NCBI GenBank assembly: GCA_015680905.1
Contig: CM027378.1
Span: 42,257,001-42,321,000 of the forward strand
DNA: 64,000 bases
Direction of reading: 5' to 3'
From: Coptis chinensis
Taxonomy: Eukaryota; Streptophyta; Magnoliopsida; Ranunculales; Ranunculaceae
Shown: positions 21,343-33,165 of the stretch, one piece after another
How positions within the stretch are numbered: position 1 is the first letter of the stretch
Layout of the letters: each line of letters starts with the position of its first letter
The notes under the pieces: generated by a model
The model's input: only the letters and a program-made list of their open reading frames with translations
Databases searched by the model: none
Told to the model about the DNA's origin: nothing
Program-made: the position numbers and the translations under genes

Positions 21343-22605
21343 TGTAGGAACCATTATTTAGAATGCAAATATTTCTACAAACCGCGAGAACCCACGCGTA
21401 GCGGAAGCAATGGGGTTCTCACGATTTTGAATAGAAAACATACCTTTGAATCCGATTTAGATAACTCTGAGAATCCAAGCTTTATCAAATCCGAAATCAA
21501 CCCCTTGATCTTCTGTTGTATACCTTTAGAATAGATAGGACGTTGTGTGGGCAACGATCTACCAATCCCCTTCTTTCTCACAAAGCTAGATCCAATTTTG
21601 GATCTATCTTTCCTTGCCTCTTTTTCTAATCTAGTGAATAGTGAATTTCGACCAGAGAGAGAGAGTATTCTATTTATAGGCTACAACAGGGACCATGAGG
21701 AGAAATTAGGGTTGGGCCTCCTGACGGGCTTAGGCTTCCCATGTTCGCCTAGAACACAAGGCCCAAGTCCGTCAACAAATGGCGTATTCCACTAAAGGCT
21801 ATTGTTGCACTACCGCCCTAATCCCAAATTACGTGTCAGCGTTTATGGGCTCCATATTATATGCTCGTTGATCTCCCTGTGTTTAAGATATCGAATGTTC
21901 GTTGATTAAGTCAAGTTACTAACAACTACATTAATAAACTTCTTATGTCCTTGAGTAGTACCACTTAACCTCATTGTCATGTCGGAATAAATCCACCTGT
22001 AGGGTTTACATGACAATCTTTTTGAGCTCCTCAAAAGGACATCATCAACCCGACTTCTTGCGGGTCACGAATTCCTTCTATAATCAACAACACACCTTAC
22101 ATACAATGTCATTACCCAATCCATCGAGTTTGTTGATTCATAAATGAATCTCACTCATTGATGATTTAAAGCAATGTACAATGCATGTAAATGCCCGTTA
22201 TTATATCCGGATTAGGAGGACAAGCATCCATAATAACAGAGGCGTTTGTTCTCTTATATAGTCAGTATAAGGAGAAACAACCTCACTTGGTCCTGTTCAA
22301 TACACACAAAGTGTACTAGTGTAATCATATAGTCAAGATAGACTAATACTAGATTATACCACAATTGTACTAATGGTTTGTCCAAATCCATCTAGGTATT
22401 GAACGATTAGTTATACTTTATAAGGTACTGATGATATGATCTTCTGTGTGTTCATACCATATCATTTACAACATAAAGTATTAGACACATGCATATAACT
22501 AATAACATATATAATATGCATAACATTTTCCCATATGATTCTCATTCAAAAAATGAAGAATTAGAGTTAATACAAAATTAATGCTTTTAGTATATAACCC
22601 TATCA
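21343..22605 (-). repeat. Copia-type 3' LTR (copy A)
   Basis: Plus-strand ends are TGTAGGAACC and ACCCTATCA, so in sense it starts TGATAGGG. It is about 1,263 bp and the same family as copies at 36214, 39100/48800 and 50946. In sense it directly follows an AAGTGGGAGAT polypurine tract (22606-22616). It is therefore the 3' LTR of a minus-strand Copia element inserted into element V. Confidence 0.85.
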
Positions 22606-22760
22606 ATCTCCCACTTATACTCAAAGCATTGCTTTTTAGTATACTACTAACAAATCTCCCACTTATACTTAAAGTTATGCTGCCAAGCATCTGATTCTCA
22701 TCCCCTCAACATGCTGTCAAGAGGTCAGCTAGGTTTTCTTCTGATGCTATCTAGATTCAA
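22606..22760 (-). pseudogene. Tail of Copia pol (RNase H end) and duplicated polypurine tract
   Basis: In sense, ENLADLLT (about 22735-22710) matches the ADxLTK motif near the C-terminus of Copia RNase H. It is followed by two copies of AAGTATAAGTGGGAGAT, the typical Copia polypurine tract (22670-22652 and 22622-22606), spaced 48 bases apart. The rest of the Copia element to the right is missing. Confidence 0.55.
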
Positions 22761-23954
22761 AAAAGCATAGAACTTTGTATCCATAAATAGGAAAGAACAC
22801 TCGGAGAAACAACAATATATGTCACTAATCAGTATAGAACACCTAAATCCGCAGAACAATATATAACACTAAGACCTACCATCAGAAGGGTGGCTCATGG
22901 GACATTCTTTAAAATTCCCAGACTACGAACTTTGAAAATTCCCAAACTACAAATTCATAGTTTTACATAGTTTAAGTAGAAGCTACTAATCTTGCCATAG
23001 AAGAAATAGAAAAATAGAAACTTCGGGCTCATCAAACACAACGGCAAAGTGATCTCATCAAACATGCCTTCACACATTGTCTAACAACAAAGAGGAAAAC
23101 ATTCATCTAATACTCCTCAAAGAAAAAGGATGTAGTGTTTCACAATAATAAAGATCAAGATATAACATTGCACTGAACTGCCTAAGCAAAAATCCCATTG
23201 TATAACAATACACAGGGTATAGCCGTATAGTGTATAATGTTTATACAAACAAATGTGGCAAAACTCTAAATTCCATATCATAGCACCTTAAGAACAAGGC
23301 CAATCAGTAGCAGGACCCCACAGAATTGTTAACAAATTGTCAATTACCCTTATAATCCAGATTCATGGCAAAAATATTGTCCTAAACAAAATGGAATTGA
23401 ACACTTACCAAAACCCAAGTCTTGCACTCCCACTCTGAAGGTAATACACTTTATTCGTAACAACCAATGAGTGAAGAATCGCTGGAAACCTGTAGAGATT
23501 GGAGCTGGGAGATGGGTTGATTTTTTAGGTTTAAATGGGTTGCCAACAAAAGATGATTGGAACTGAAATGGTTGATTGGAGCAGGGAGATCGGTTGCTTG
23601 TAGAATCGTTGGAACCTTAGAGCAAATTTGGAGCTGAAATGGGTTGATTTTGGAGGTTGAAATGGGTTGAATCTGGAGAATTTGAATTGATTTTGGAGAA
23701 TTCGATTTTGGAGGAGTTGAAATGGGTTGATTTTGGAGCTGGAATGGGTTGAATTTGCTGGAATGATTTCGTTGTTGGAGAGAGGAATATGAGAGAGAAT
23801 GAGCGAGGAAACCCTTTGTAAGTCACTATTTCGATATTTTGGTGTTTAGATCTGGGATCTGAAAACGTGATCTAACGGCGCAAAAAAAGCTGTAAGATTG
23901 CTGTTTTTTTTTTGGCTATCTACCTAGTAACCTAGCCGGCCCCTATATATATAT
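22761..23954. other. Unassigned stretch with a minisatellite-like segment
   Basis: No gene is recognised. From 23500 to 23760 a degenerate tandem pattern, 'tttggagctgaaatgggttga' in variants of about 20-35 bp, repeats six or more times. A minus-strand frame of 69 codons (23826-23617) is just the translation of these repeats. It may be the first exon or 5' untranslated region of a lost gene; there is no further support. Confidence 0.35.
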
Positions 23955-24380
23955 ATAGCCTAGCTCCTAAAAGGACCTTAATAATAAGTACCAAACTAAG
24001 TACCAAATCTAAAAAAAACCCACTATTTAACCTACAAAATGAATTAAAACCTAATTTTTTGTGTATATGATCTACTAACCATAAAAAACGTCTCTACAAA
24101 AATTTAACTCGTTTGATATCTTCTAACTTAGATAAAAATTATTGTCCATTTTTTAAAAAATATCTAACGGTCCAGAAATGTCGAGTTTTTGCAATAATCT
24201 TTTGCCAATGTTAAAAATTGTCAAACAAGTTGAATTTTTGTAGAGATGATCTTTATGGTCGGTAGATCATATCTAAAAAAAAATTAGGTTTTAATTCATT
24301 TTGTAGGTGAAGTTGTGGGTTGTTTTAGATTTGGTACTTAGTTTGGTACTTATTTAAAGTCCTTTTAGGAGCCGAGCTAT
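23955..24380. mobile_element. Foldback MITE 1 with long terminal inverted repeats
   Basis: The left end ATAGCCTAGCTCCTAAAAGG and the right end (reverse complement ATAGCTCGGCTCCTAAAAGG) continue as inverted repeats nearly to the centre. Both arms contain 'aagtaccaaactaagtacc', 'caaaatgaattaaaaccta' and 'gatctac..accataaa'. It is flanked by TA-rich DNA, has no coding capacity, and the superfamily is not certain. Confidence 0.8.
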
Positions 24381-24701
24381 ATATAAGGGAAGGATAGAGG
24401 CACATTCTTATGTGCACATTATAGCCACATTATAAATGAATCCAAGCAAAATCATGGACTTAAAAGTTGAATTAAGGGCTGATTTTTTGTAGATATGATC
24501 TCCCCACCATAGAGAACATGCTCACAAAAATTAAGCTAATTCAAAAAAGTCTAACATTAGAACATGGTCACAAAACTTTTAGACCGTTAGATGAAAAATT
24601 AAAAAATAAACACAAATGAATACTAATTTTTACGTGGTTAGACATATCCAAATATTATGATTTTTTGTGATGATGATCTTCATGGTGGGGAGATCATCTC
24701 T

Positions 24702-24704
<3 letters not shown>
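24381..24704. mobile_element. Foldback MITE 2, right end eroded
   Basis: The inner arms 'gatctccccaccatagagaa' and, inverted, 'gatctccccaccatgaagat' form a long imperfect stem. The outer left arm (GGCACATTCTTATGTGCACA) has no partner because the right end runs into an (AT)n tract. The centre resembles MITE 1 and MITE 3. Confidence 0.6.

Positions 24705-24747
<43 letters not shown>
24705..24747. repeat. (AT)n microsatellite
   Basis: About 21 uninterrupted AT units separate MITE 2 from MITE 3. Confidence 0.95.
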
Positions 24748-24750
<3 letters not shown>

Positions 24751-25136
24751 ATGGTTATATGAACTCCACTTAAAATGACTCCAAAAAAACTCCACTACTA
24801 AATATAAAGAACTAGAAGCTAATTTTTTGTGTAGATATTCTCTACACAATAGAGATCATCCTCACAAAAATTCAATTCATTTGAAGATGTACAATCTCGT
24901 AAAAAATCGTTTATAATGTTATGAAGTTATCCAATGGCCCATATTCTTTTAATTTTGGTACAACTTTTGGCAATGTTAAACATATTCAATTGAGTTGATT
25001 TTTTGTGGTGGTGTTCTCCATCATGTGATGTATATCTTCATAAAAAATTATCTCTCAATTCATCTTATAAGTCCACTATTATGAGTGTAGCAACTTTGGA
25101 GTCACTATAAGGTGGAGTTCATATAACCATCCCCTA
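24746..25136. mobile_element. Foldback MITE 3 with terminal inverted repeats
   Basis: The left end AGGGATGGTTATATGAACTC and the right end, inverted, GGGGATGGTTATATGAACTC are followed by a further matching 'TGACTCCAAA'. The inner parts are also inverted repeats. It is a non-coding 0.39-kb element in TA-rich surroundings. Confidence 0.8.
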
Positions 25137-25473
25137 TATATAGATATATAGAAAAATCAGTGGTTCGGAATAATAATAATTTTTTGTGTAATCATATATG
25201 TTATAATGTTGGTATTCTGGTAATTTCCTGACCATAAAAAGACAGGCACAGTCTCAGAATATATCTACAACTGAATAAAGACCTTAATTCTCATCCACAT
25301 CGAATAACTAAGTCGAACTGTGGCTCGCTCACCCTCAAACGAAAAATAAGCCTCACATATTGTTTTCCTGTCCTCCAAAACCAAGTCAATTAATCCTCTT
25401 TCTTTACTTTATCCTATATTAATCATGATATGGTTCCCAGGTGTGTACTTGTGATATCGTGATGATGCTTTTT
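25137..25473. other. Unassigned stretch between MITE 3 and element IV
   Basis: AT-rich; no open frame, terminal repeat or RNA recognised. Confidence 0.4.
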
Positions 25474-28400
25474 TATCAGTCCCCAAATGTGCATTTTATT
25501 ACCTTTACAATAATTCAATTATGCCCTTCTTATGCTTAATGAACAGGTAAATTATAGCTTTTGCTACTGTTTGCATGATACATGCCATTTAGGACGTATA
25601 TTCCTAATACGTGCGTTTTAGCACAAAAAGGATTGCTATTGATGCTGCTTGGGAAGATTCCAGCTTAGGATCAAAAGTGTCAGAAAGTCAAAGTCAACTC
25701 TCAAAGACTCAAGGACTCAAAGCTAAAAGTTATGGACTCAAGGACTTAAAGCCAAAATCAAGAATTCAATTGTATGGGATTAAGTCAAAAGCCCACAAAG
25801 CTTAAAGGTTGTTTCTAAAAGGAAGGGCAAATATATAATTAGTGTCCTATACAAACCAAAGTTGTAGAGAAAGAATATTACCTTAGAGCTAATCGATCTT
25901 TGGTTATTAGGTGTAGATAATATATGTTTTAATTTAATAGTGTAATTTGTTATTTACTTGTTTTCCATTTTTATGTTCTTCAAGCTTTAGTGATTAAACT
26001 AAGTTCTTATTATCTTCAATACTAGTTTTCATCTTCTCTTCAATACAAGTTTTCATTACTTATCTCATCTTTGATTCAATCCCAAAACACTAGTCATACT
26101 CATTTGACAAGTTAAAAAATGAGTATAACTTTGTAAGCAAGATATCCATCCAACCCATTTTTATATATGTTTCTCTATTAAATCCATAGTGTGTTTAAGA
26201 TTCCAAACTATTCTAAATAAATAACTAGTGTTTCCACCATCAAAAGTTATGAAAAAGAGAAAGAAAGATTAGAAAGACTAGAAAGTGAGTTTTTCAGCCA
26301 TCAATCCATTCCCCCAACCAAAAGATTTAAGATGAACAACACAACCCTTAACACCACCACTATTGTAACACCCTCATTTTATTAAATGTCCAAAATTAAT
26401 TATTTTGCAAAACAATAATAATAATAGTAATATAATATTGACTAAGTCTTAAGTTAAGTGGAGTGAATATATGTTTGACTTTTTGGAAAAAAGAGAGAAA
26501 ATAGTTTGTTTGGTTTGAAAATGATTTAATAGGAAAGTTTTTAAGTTTTAAAATAATGTATAGAGATTGTATTAATAAGGAAACAGGGAGAGAATAATTC
26601 CGAAATTTATGGGAGAAAATATGACAAGTTTCTTAAAGTAAAATATGGCAGAATTCTTTAGAATGAGATGGTTTTTCAAAAATGGAGGTTTTTAAGAAAA
26701 AAACTAATTTTTCATTAGAACTAGACAAGTTAAAACAAAGAAGAAAGGAGCACGGATCAAGTGTATTCTTGTTGGCGCAGAATCGATTTTTCTTTCATAT
26801 TCTAGATACGTTTTTCGTGATACAGGTGAGTAGTTATGTTTTTTTTTTCTTTTTATCGAAACTAGAGTTTTACGTCTACGAATAAAAAGCTTTACTGTCG
26901 AGTGTTTCCGATCAGTTTTTCTACTTATTTATTTCTGTTGATATCTTTTAGTTTTATTGAACTGTTGAAACTCTGTGATGGAACTGTTGAAGCTTTATGC
27001 TTGGTAATGGCCGGCGCAAGCCCAGAGGGTAGATTAGTTTAAACTTGAATACTGTTATGGTTGTTGTTGTTTTGATTGACAGATGATTAGTTTAGTTGTA
27101 GTGGGTGTTGGAGTATTGGAGAGTGGGGAAGAGCTGTTGAAGCTTTATGCTTGTTAATGGCGGCGCAATACAAATCCAGATTTGGAGGAAGGGTACCGAC
27201 ATAAATCATGTTGATTGTTTTTGTGGCTGATGTCGGGTTTAGAATCGGTTGTTGGGTGCTAGCGGGATTGAAGTTGAGTGTGGCTGTGAAGATTGAAATG
27301 TTCATTAATGGCCGCACTAAGAAAAATCACCAGTAAAATGAATGTGAACTGTTATTGTTGTTTTTGTGTTGATTGAAGATTGGGGGTAGAAAGGGGTTGA
27401 GGTTTGGTTATTGTTGTTTGAATGGGTGTTGGAAAGGGGCTGTTAAAGCTCGAAGAAACCGTTAATGGCGGTCGGACCTAGGTTGGGGATGAATTTTCGA
27501 AGTTTAGGTAGTAAAGTTTTGGGTTTATTAAAGTGTTGGGGTTTTTCTCTAGGACCAAAACCGCTGGGTTGAAAGGGGATGAAGAGGAGAGATGGTGGTG
27601 GCCGGAATTCATGGAGGAGAAGATACTGCAGCTGAGGGAGACGACCTGTTGGTAGGTTGGGCCTTGGGTTGAAATCTGTTTGGTTTGGGCCGGTTTCAGT
27701 TTTTCGGCTTTAGATTTTAGTTGTTGGGCCGAAACTAAGTTAGTTTGGTTTTAGGCCAGTTCTATTTATTGTTGTTGGGCCGGACCACATTAGTTTTCTT
27801 TGGGCCCGTTTCTTTTATTTCTTTGGGCCAGTTTCTTTTATTTCTTGGGCCAGTTTCAAGTTTGTTTTGGGGCTGGTCCATATAAATTAAAATAGATCCA
27901 ATGGGGTCTTTAAATATTTAGACTTTTGGGTTTTGGTTTCGGGCTTTGATTGTGGACTTTTGACTGTTGAATTGTGCTACGTTTTATGTTATAAATTGTA
28001 TGGACAAAGCAAATGCTAAAATGTTAGGGAAACTTGTATAAATTTGGTCGTCATTATCTAAGAAAGATTTGACGTTGATATTGTGAAATTTTTGACACGT
28101 GACGAGATAGAAATTTTAGGAGATGTAATATTCCTAAAACGCTATAAAAATGTTATGCGGTACGTTTGGAGAAATTGGTCACATTATATGATATGTTGGG
28201 ATATGTATATATTAAATGCAATATTTTTGGAGAAATCAATGTAAATGCTCCATTATTATTTCTGTGAGATGCTACTATGAGGTAGTATAGTATTTGTGGA
28301 TATTTTCCCACGGGATTGTGGCTTAGTGCAATACTATATTGGCACGTGAAATAATAAAAGTTGTTATGAGATGTATTGAGATAATTCTAAATATATTTGG

Positions 28401-29161
28401 CTTAGTGCAATAATATATTTGACATGCACATGATAAAGTGAAATGGTTACTAGATATAAATGTATGACACTTGAATAAATTCCGTAACGAAAATCCTAGA
28501 ACCTAGCTACCATAACTCATGTGATTTGCCCTTGTGATGGGCGTATGTGATATGATTGTCCCTTCTGGCGTTTCAGTGAATCTGAATGGCCTTTCTGGCA
28601 TAGCTGAATAGTGGCTTGATTATTCCGTTCGCAAAATTAGAATGAGACGCGCGATATTTTATGCCGAATAGTGGTAGTACTCACATAATGACTTTCGTGT
28701 GAGGGTGACCTGGTATGCGATATCCCACTTAGGGTAGCTACGCACGGAGTGGTTCATTATGTGAGGGGAACCATGTGGATGTACATGTTCGGCATTGGGT
28801 AGCGATTGTGGTAGCCAGGGAAACTAGATGAAACATAGAGACGACGTGATTCTAGAGACACTTAAAGAAACTCTAAACAATAATTGTGATGATATATCAA
28901 AGTGTACGTTAAATCTATAATAAATGATTGATGGTGGTTGTGAAATTAGGTTCAATGAGATGATTGGAATTAGGTATATGATATGTTTGTTTTATTATAA
29001 TTTATGGTGCATTCACAAAGGTTTTGCAGAAGGGTGGGTAGAATTAATTATATATATAGGTGTGACGCACTCTGTGATTTGGCTTACACCAGTGTAAGTA
29101 TAGAGTAATTTTTAGTTTGGTTATTCTAGTATTAGATACAGTTGATCTAGTACGGTTTGAA

Positions 29162-29320
29162 GTTAAGGTGCCTCCGTGGATAAACTAAATGCCTTACTAT
29201 TGTTGAATTAGAAGCTAAGGCGCCTCAGTGGAGGAACTACCTGCCTTAATTATTGTAATCTAGGATATATTAGTCGATAAAAGTTAAGGCGCCTCAGTGG
29301 AGGAACTAACTGCCTTATTT
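29162..29320. repeat. Three-unit tandem repeat in the solo LTR
   Basis: GCCTCAGTGGAGGAACTA occurs at about 29223 and 29291, and a variant GCCTCCGTGGATAAACTA at about 29170. Each is preceded by AAG(T/C)TAAGG and followed by (A/C)TGCCTTA. The period is about 60 bp. Confidence 0.75.
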
Positions 29321-29426
29321 ATTGGGTATATATATGTATTAGTATGAATTGTACTTTAGGGCTACTCACACCAGCATTGTTTATAATGCTGACCCGATTT
29401 GCATGTTTGCTTATCGAGTGTGTTCA

Positions 29427-29509
29427 TCAACACTAATCCTGCCAAGACTTATCAACTATGTTCATTAAAAATGAACATAGTTGATAAGTCTTGGCAGGAT
29501 TAGTGTTGA
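29427..29509. repeat. Perfect 40-bp inverted repeat with 3-nt spacer
   Basis: The arms 29427-29466 and 29470-29509 are exact reverse complements. The left arm starts TCAACACTAATCCTGCC and ends AACTATGTTCATT; the spacer is AAA. It lies in the solo LTR, 350 bp from its right end. Confidence 0.97.
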
Positions 29510-29873
29510 AAAAGGTTGGTTGCTGCTTGTGGTTTGCATTAGCGTCGCATTCAGGATATGTTTTCTTTTCCCTTAAGGTATAATAGATTTTAGTTGAGAC
29601 AAATGTTGTTTTGTATTTTCAGTTGTAATTATAATTAAAGAGGGTTGAAAGGAGATTTGTAATTTAATCATATTTGCGAGTTTTTGGTAATGAAGAGGAC
29701 TTTTGTTTATTTAAAAAATTTTATTGGTTTTTAATTATCCGCGTATTTAAACTGATTATGGGTTTTTAGGAGTTGAGAGTGCATCACACCTCGAAAATCG
29801 AAGAGTCGGGAACAAATATTGTTTTTCCGAATTCTGTCAAAATTCGGTCTGTGACAACTATTTTCTCTTCAAA

Positions 29874-29889
29874 TGGCACCACCGTCATG
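29874..29889 (+). other. Primer binding site of element IV
   Basis: TGGCACCACCGTCATG follows two bases after the LTR end. It is a diverged form of the tRNA-Asp-like site seen in elements I, II and VIII. Confidence 0.5.
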
Positions 29890-31626
29890 GATCCAAATAG
29901 AAAGAGGTAGATGGAGAAAAAATTCACTCAGTGAACTCTTCTTCTCAATCTTATTTTCAATTTTTTTTTAGTTTTTTTCATTTATTTCATTACTGATGTT
30001 TCCTTTTCGTGTGTTTTCAGTACACTTATGAGAAAACGGAGCCCGACAATAGCACGAGACGAATCACCGGAAACTGCTAGAGAAAAGCTAGCGTAAATGC
30101 AGAAAAGAACTTCGCTTTGTCACCCATGTCACCCATGCGCGATACGATACCGCCACATTATGTCGACAATGCATCCACGTAAGACACGCACCTGCACATC
30201 ATTCACTCATGCCCGCATATGACACGTGTCCGCGCCTCATTCTCCCGTGCCGCGCCTTGATTTTTTTAGATGAAGATTCCGTTGGCTCAGAATCTTCGTG
30301 TGTAAGTCACCTGTAATTCCTTCTAGTCTTTTTAATTCAATTGTTAGTAGATAAAAAGTAGATAGATTTGCAAAGTTTTGAGTCTTCAAAGCCAAAATTC
30401 AATTAAAAAAGGAATTTAAAAATTAAAAATGTTTATTAATTAAAATGAATTAGTAATCCATCAACAAAGTTAAACATAAAAATTAGTTTAGTAAACATGT
30501 TTTTATTTTATATTAATTATTGTTTATGAATGATTAGATTAAGATAATATCATATAGTTAAGTCAAAATAAAAAAAAATTAATTAGGATAAATACAAGAT
30601 AGCTTAAGTTTTGGAAGTTTAGTCTTTTTGCTTAAGTTTACTTACCAAAAGTTGGGGATTCAACCAACTTGGACAGGTTGGATGTGCGAGGTGAATAGTA
30701 TAATATCACGTTCGTGCAACTCAGCCCAACTTGGTTGAAGGTCCAATCTTTGATGATCACTTTCCAAAATTTTACGTATTTTGTTTAATTAATCATTAGA
30801 GAATAGTTAATTAGCTAAACGTAGTTAAATTTTCGTGTTTACTGCTTTCATAGTTTTAAGCCCACGAAAGAAAATTTGTTTTAGGCCCACGAAGGCAACC
30901 AATTGTATCCTATTGGCTTTGCCACATTTTGACCTAACATGTGGGTCTTAGTTAGATTAAACTTGTAATCTTAAGGAAAAGCTCGAATGGTGGGTTGACA
31001 CGCAAGACACCAAACACTTCGTCAACCCCACCACGTCGCTTTCACCCCAAGGGTCGTGTACGCACAACTTGGGCGGTAATTTCTAAACCTCTTCGCTACA
31101 AAGTGTAAGAGGATACTTGTGTGTTACTAAGCATGCTTGGATGATTGTGTGATTTATATTCCAGTCTCATCTTTACATTAACGCTAAGGCTAAACCTGAG
31201 CCCTAAAAGAACAAAAAGTGGGATTAAGCCCCACTTTAGAAAGGATATTGCGTGAACTGTTTGTCACATAGACCAAACTAAAAAGATAAAATCAATCAAG
31301 TAGAGCCAATCTAGTCAGGTCCATCAGGACAAACATCTAGCACGAACAAAGAGAGTAGTAAACTACCTGATTCCAGTGGACCAACCACCTTCCCCACTCC
31401 CTTCCCTCAGAAATACCGTTGGTGAGATTCTTGGTGGAACACCATCTGGTGAAGTAGCCATCTTCTCCCTTGATGCGTGTAGTTCCCAAAACCCAGTTTC
31501 ACGCCCACTGTTAAATTCAAACAGGGTATAGTTTCTAATCTATAGACATTGTATGCAAACTTTTCAAAAACTTCAAGGTCATAAATGAATTTCTGTAGAT
31601 TGTGCATTATTCTTGTTTGAGCATAC
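29890..31626 (+). mobile_element. Untranslated leader of element IV
   Basis: There is no supported open frame. It contains a GC-rich stretch with repeated 'CACCCATG' and CGC-rich words (30115-30260) and a block at 30650-30770 conserved with elements I and III. Its last part (31400-31626) is close to 61135-61330 of element III, inverted. Confidence 0.55.
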
Positions 31627-33165
31627 ATGACTTATCAATATGCATCACAACCGTCATGGAATTACAATGCGACCCCATAACCTTGTTCTTGCTGTGGTAG
31701 TCTATATCATTGGGTGTCTCAATGCACATTATATACCAAGTTCGTGCCTCCAATGGACTATTCTTATGATTACGAACCTCAATTTTCAAATTTCCTTAGT
31801 ACCCAATATACACAAGAGTTTTCTAATCATGCAGACAATTCATGGAATTCTACCACAAATAGTCAACCACCATTCATGTATTCATATGGTCAGTCAGAGA
31901 GCGATTTCACCCAAAGCCCATTACCATTCACATCACCATCCATATCTAATTCAGATTCCACTCTACCATCCATCACAGACCAACTTTTCCAAGCAATGGC
32001 CGAGCAAACAATTCAAATACAACAAATAGCAAAGACCTTCTATTCCCTCCAATCCATTTTAATCAATACCACGTCTGAGACTAATGTTCTTCCCACCAGT
32101 CCATAACCTAACCAAAAAGAGTAACAATGTGTTACTATAATAGAGCCAATTGCTAAAGCCTATCCTGATATTCATGACCAATTAAAACCACATCACCATC
32201 CACCTGACTATCGTGTGAATTCCAGTTCTTATGATGATTACATGCCTAAAGTTACAGTTTCTCCCATTTGTCTTAGTACACCCATGGATGCGAACACTCT
32301 GGCAGAAAAAACTCTAGAACCTGTGTTGGAAAGTAACTCGACAAACTTAGATGATGACATTGAGAAAATTTATGAAGTTCTAGATAAAGAGGACAAAGAA
32401 AATGAAGTACCTAGAGAAGAGGATATAAATCCTATAGTGGAAAGTGGATCTAATTTTAGTTTGGCCGTTACAGACTTATCTATGGAACAAATTTGAAACA
32501 TCCTTAATATTGTCGATATGAACCACAAATTTGTGGAAACGCTAAAGCTAGATGAAGAGTTCCCTAAGTCCTCGAGATCATATGAAGAACCACCACACGA
32601 CCATCATTCCCCCAAGTTAACACCTCTCAAAAGCCAACCTCCATTCATAAAAAATCCACCAAATTCTGAGGACTGCACCACTAAACCATTTCAAAGAAAA
32701 CTCAAGATCGCACTTAAGCCAATTGCCTTCGAAATCCTTCATAATTTTCTAAACCTTCCCAGTAAAGAGACTTTGACCAACATACAAACTCCTGAGACTA
32801 TCATTCTAGTTGAGAAGAGCCCCGCATTGATTGAAGTGCCAAAAAAAGAGGAAATAGATTCTAAGGTAGAATATGAGTTCTTGAGAGCATACGATGATCC
32901 CTTTATTAAAGTGGTTGAAAACCACACTTTGCCATATGTCACATCATCTAAGCCTCATGAAGAACAACTACTACCACACTCAAACTCTCTTGGACAATTC
33001 AATGACGGGTTCATGCATAAGTTCTATGATAGTTTACATAAGCTTTCTTTTATCATTCTACATCTTACACTCCAAATGCATCATTTTATTCTGTTTGGGG
33101 GCAAATGTATTCGTATGTTTTTCTATATTAATCTCCAACTATTTAGACTATTAGTATATAGTTAA
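31627..33165 (+). pseudogene. Zinc-knuckle ORF of element IV (novel gag-like protein), four stops
   Basis: One frame runs 513 codons with no frameshift but in-frame stops near 31675, 32104, 32122 and 32494. It begins MTYQYASQ, then a CCHC knuckle CSCCGSLYHWVSQC (C-x2-C-x4-H-x4-C), then an Asn/Ser/Pro-rich stretch, a possible coiled segment (QLFQAMAEQTIQIQQIAKTF), an acidic linker (DDDIEKIYEVLDKEDKENE), FSLAVTDLSMEQI and the block PFQRKLKIALKPIAFEILHN. It ends with a histidine-rich hydrophobic tail (LHKLSFIILHLTLQMHHF). The same order occurs in elements III and VIII. I know no named family for it. The position after the leader suggests an RNA-binding, gag-like role. Confidence 0.7.

Larger units (their letters stand above)
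26364..29856. mobile_element. 3.5-kb solo LTR with ACTAT target duplication
   Basis: It starts TGTAACACCC and ends GGTCTGTGACA, flanked on both sides by ACTAT (26359-26363 and 29857-29861). A single 3,493-bp unit with TG...CA ends, a 5-bp duplication and no coding capacity fits a solo LTR left by recombination. The size and ends resemble large Ty3 chromovirus (Tekay/Del-type) LTRs, which is a guess. It contains repeated 'gttgaagctttatgcttg' units, a TTGGGCC-rich segment, a three-unit repeat and a perfect 40-bp palindrome. Confidence 0.85.
25474..29871 (+). repeat. 5' LTR of element IV, interrupted by a solo LTR
   Basis: It starts TATCAGTCCCCAAATGTGC, matching the element I LTR start TGATCAACTCCCAAATGT, and ends TTTTCTCTTCA before the primer site. 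Without the insertion it is about 900 bp. The first bases differ from the expected TGATCA, so the exact start is uncertain by a few bases. Confidence 0.7.

Noticed and set aside
21089-21361. Plus-strand open frame rich in Gly/Val/Ser
   Set aside because: It is antisense to the gag-protease linker of element V.
31407-31628. Minus-strand 73-codon frame
   Set aside because: It lies in the leader of element IV, has no domain, and the related leader of element III has no matching frame.
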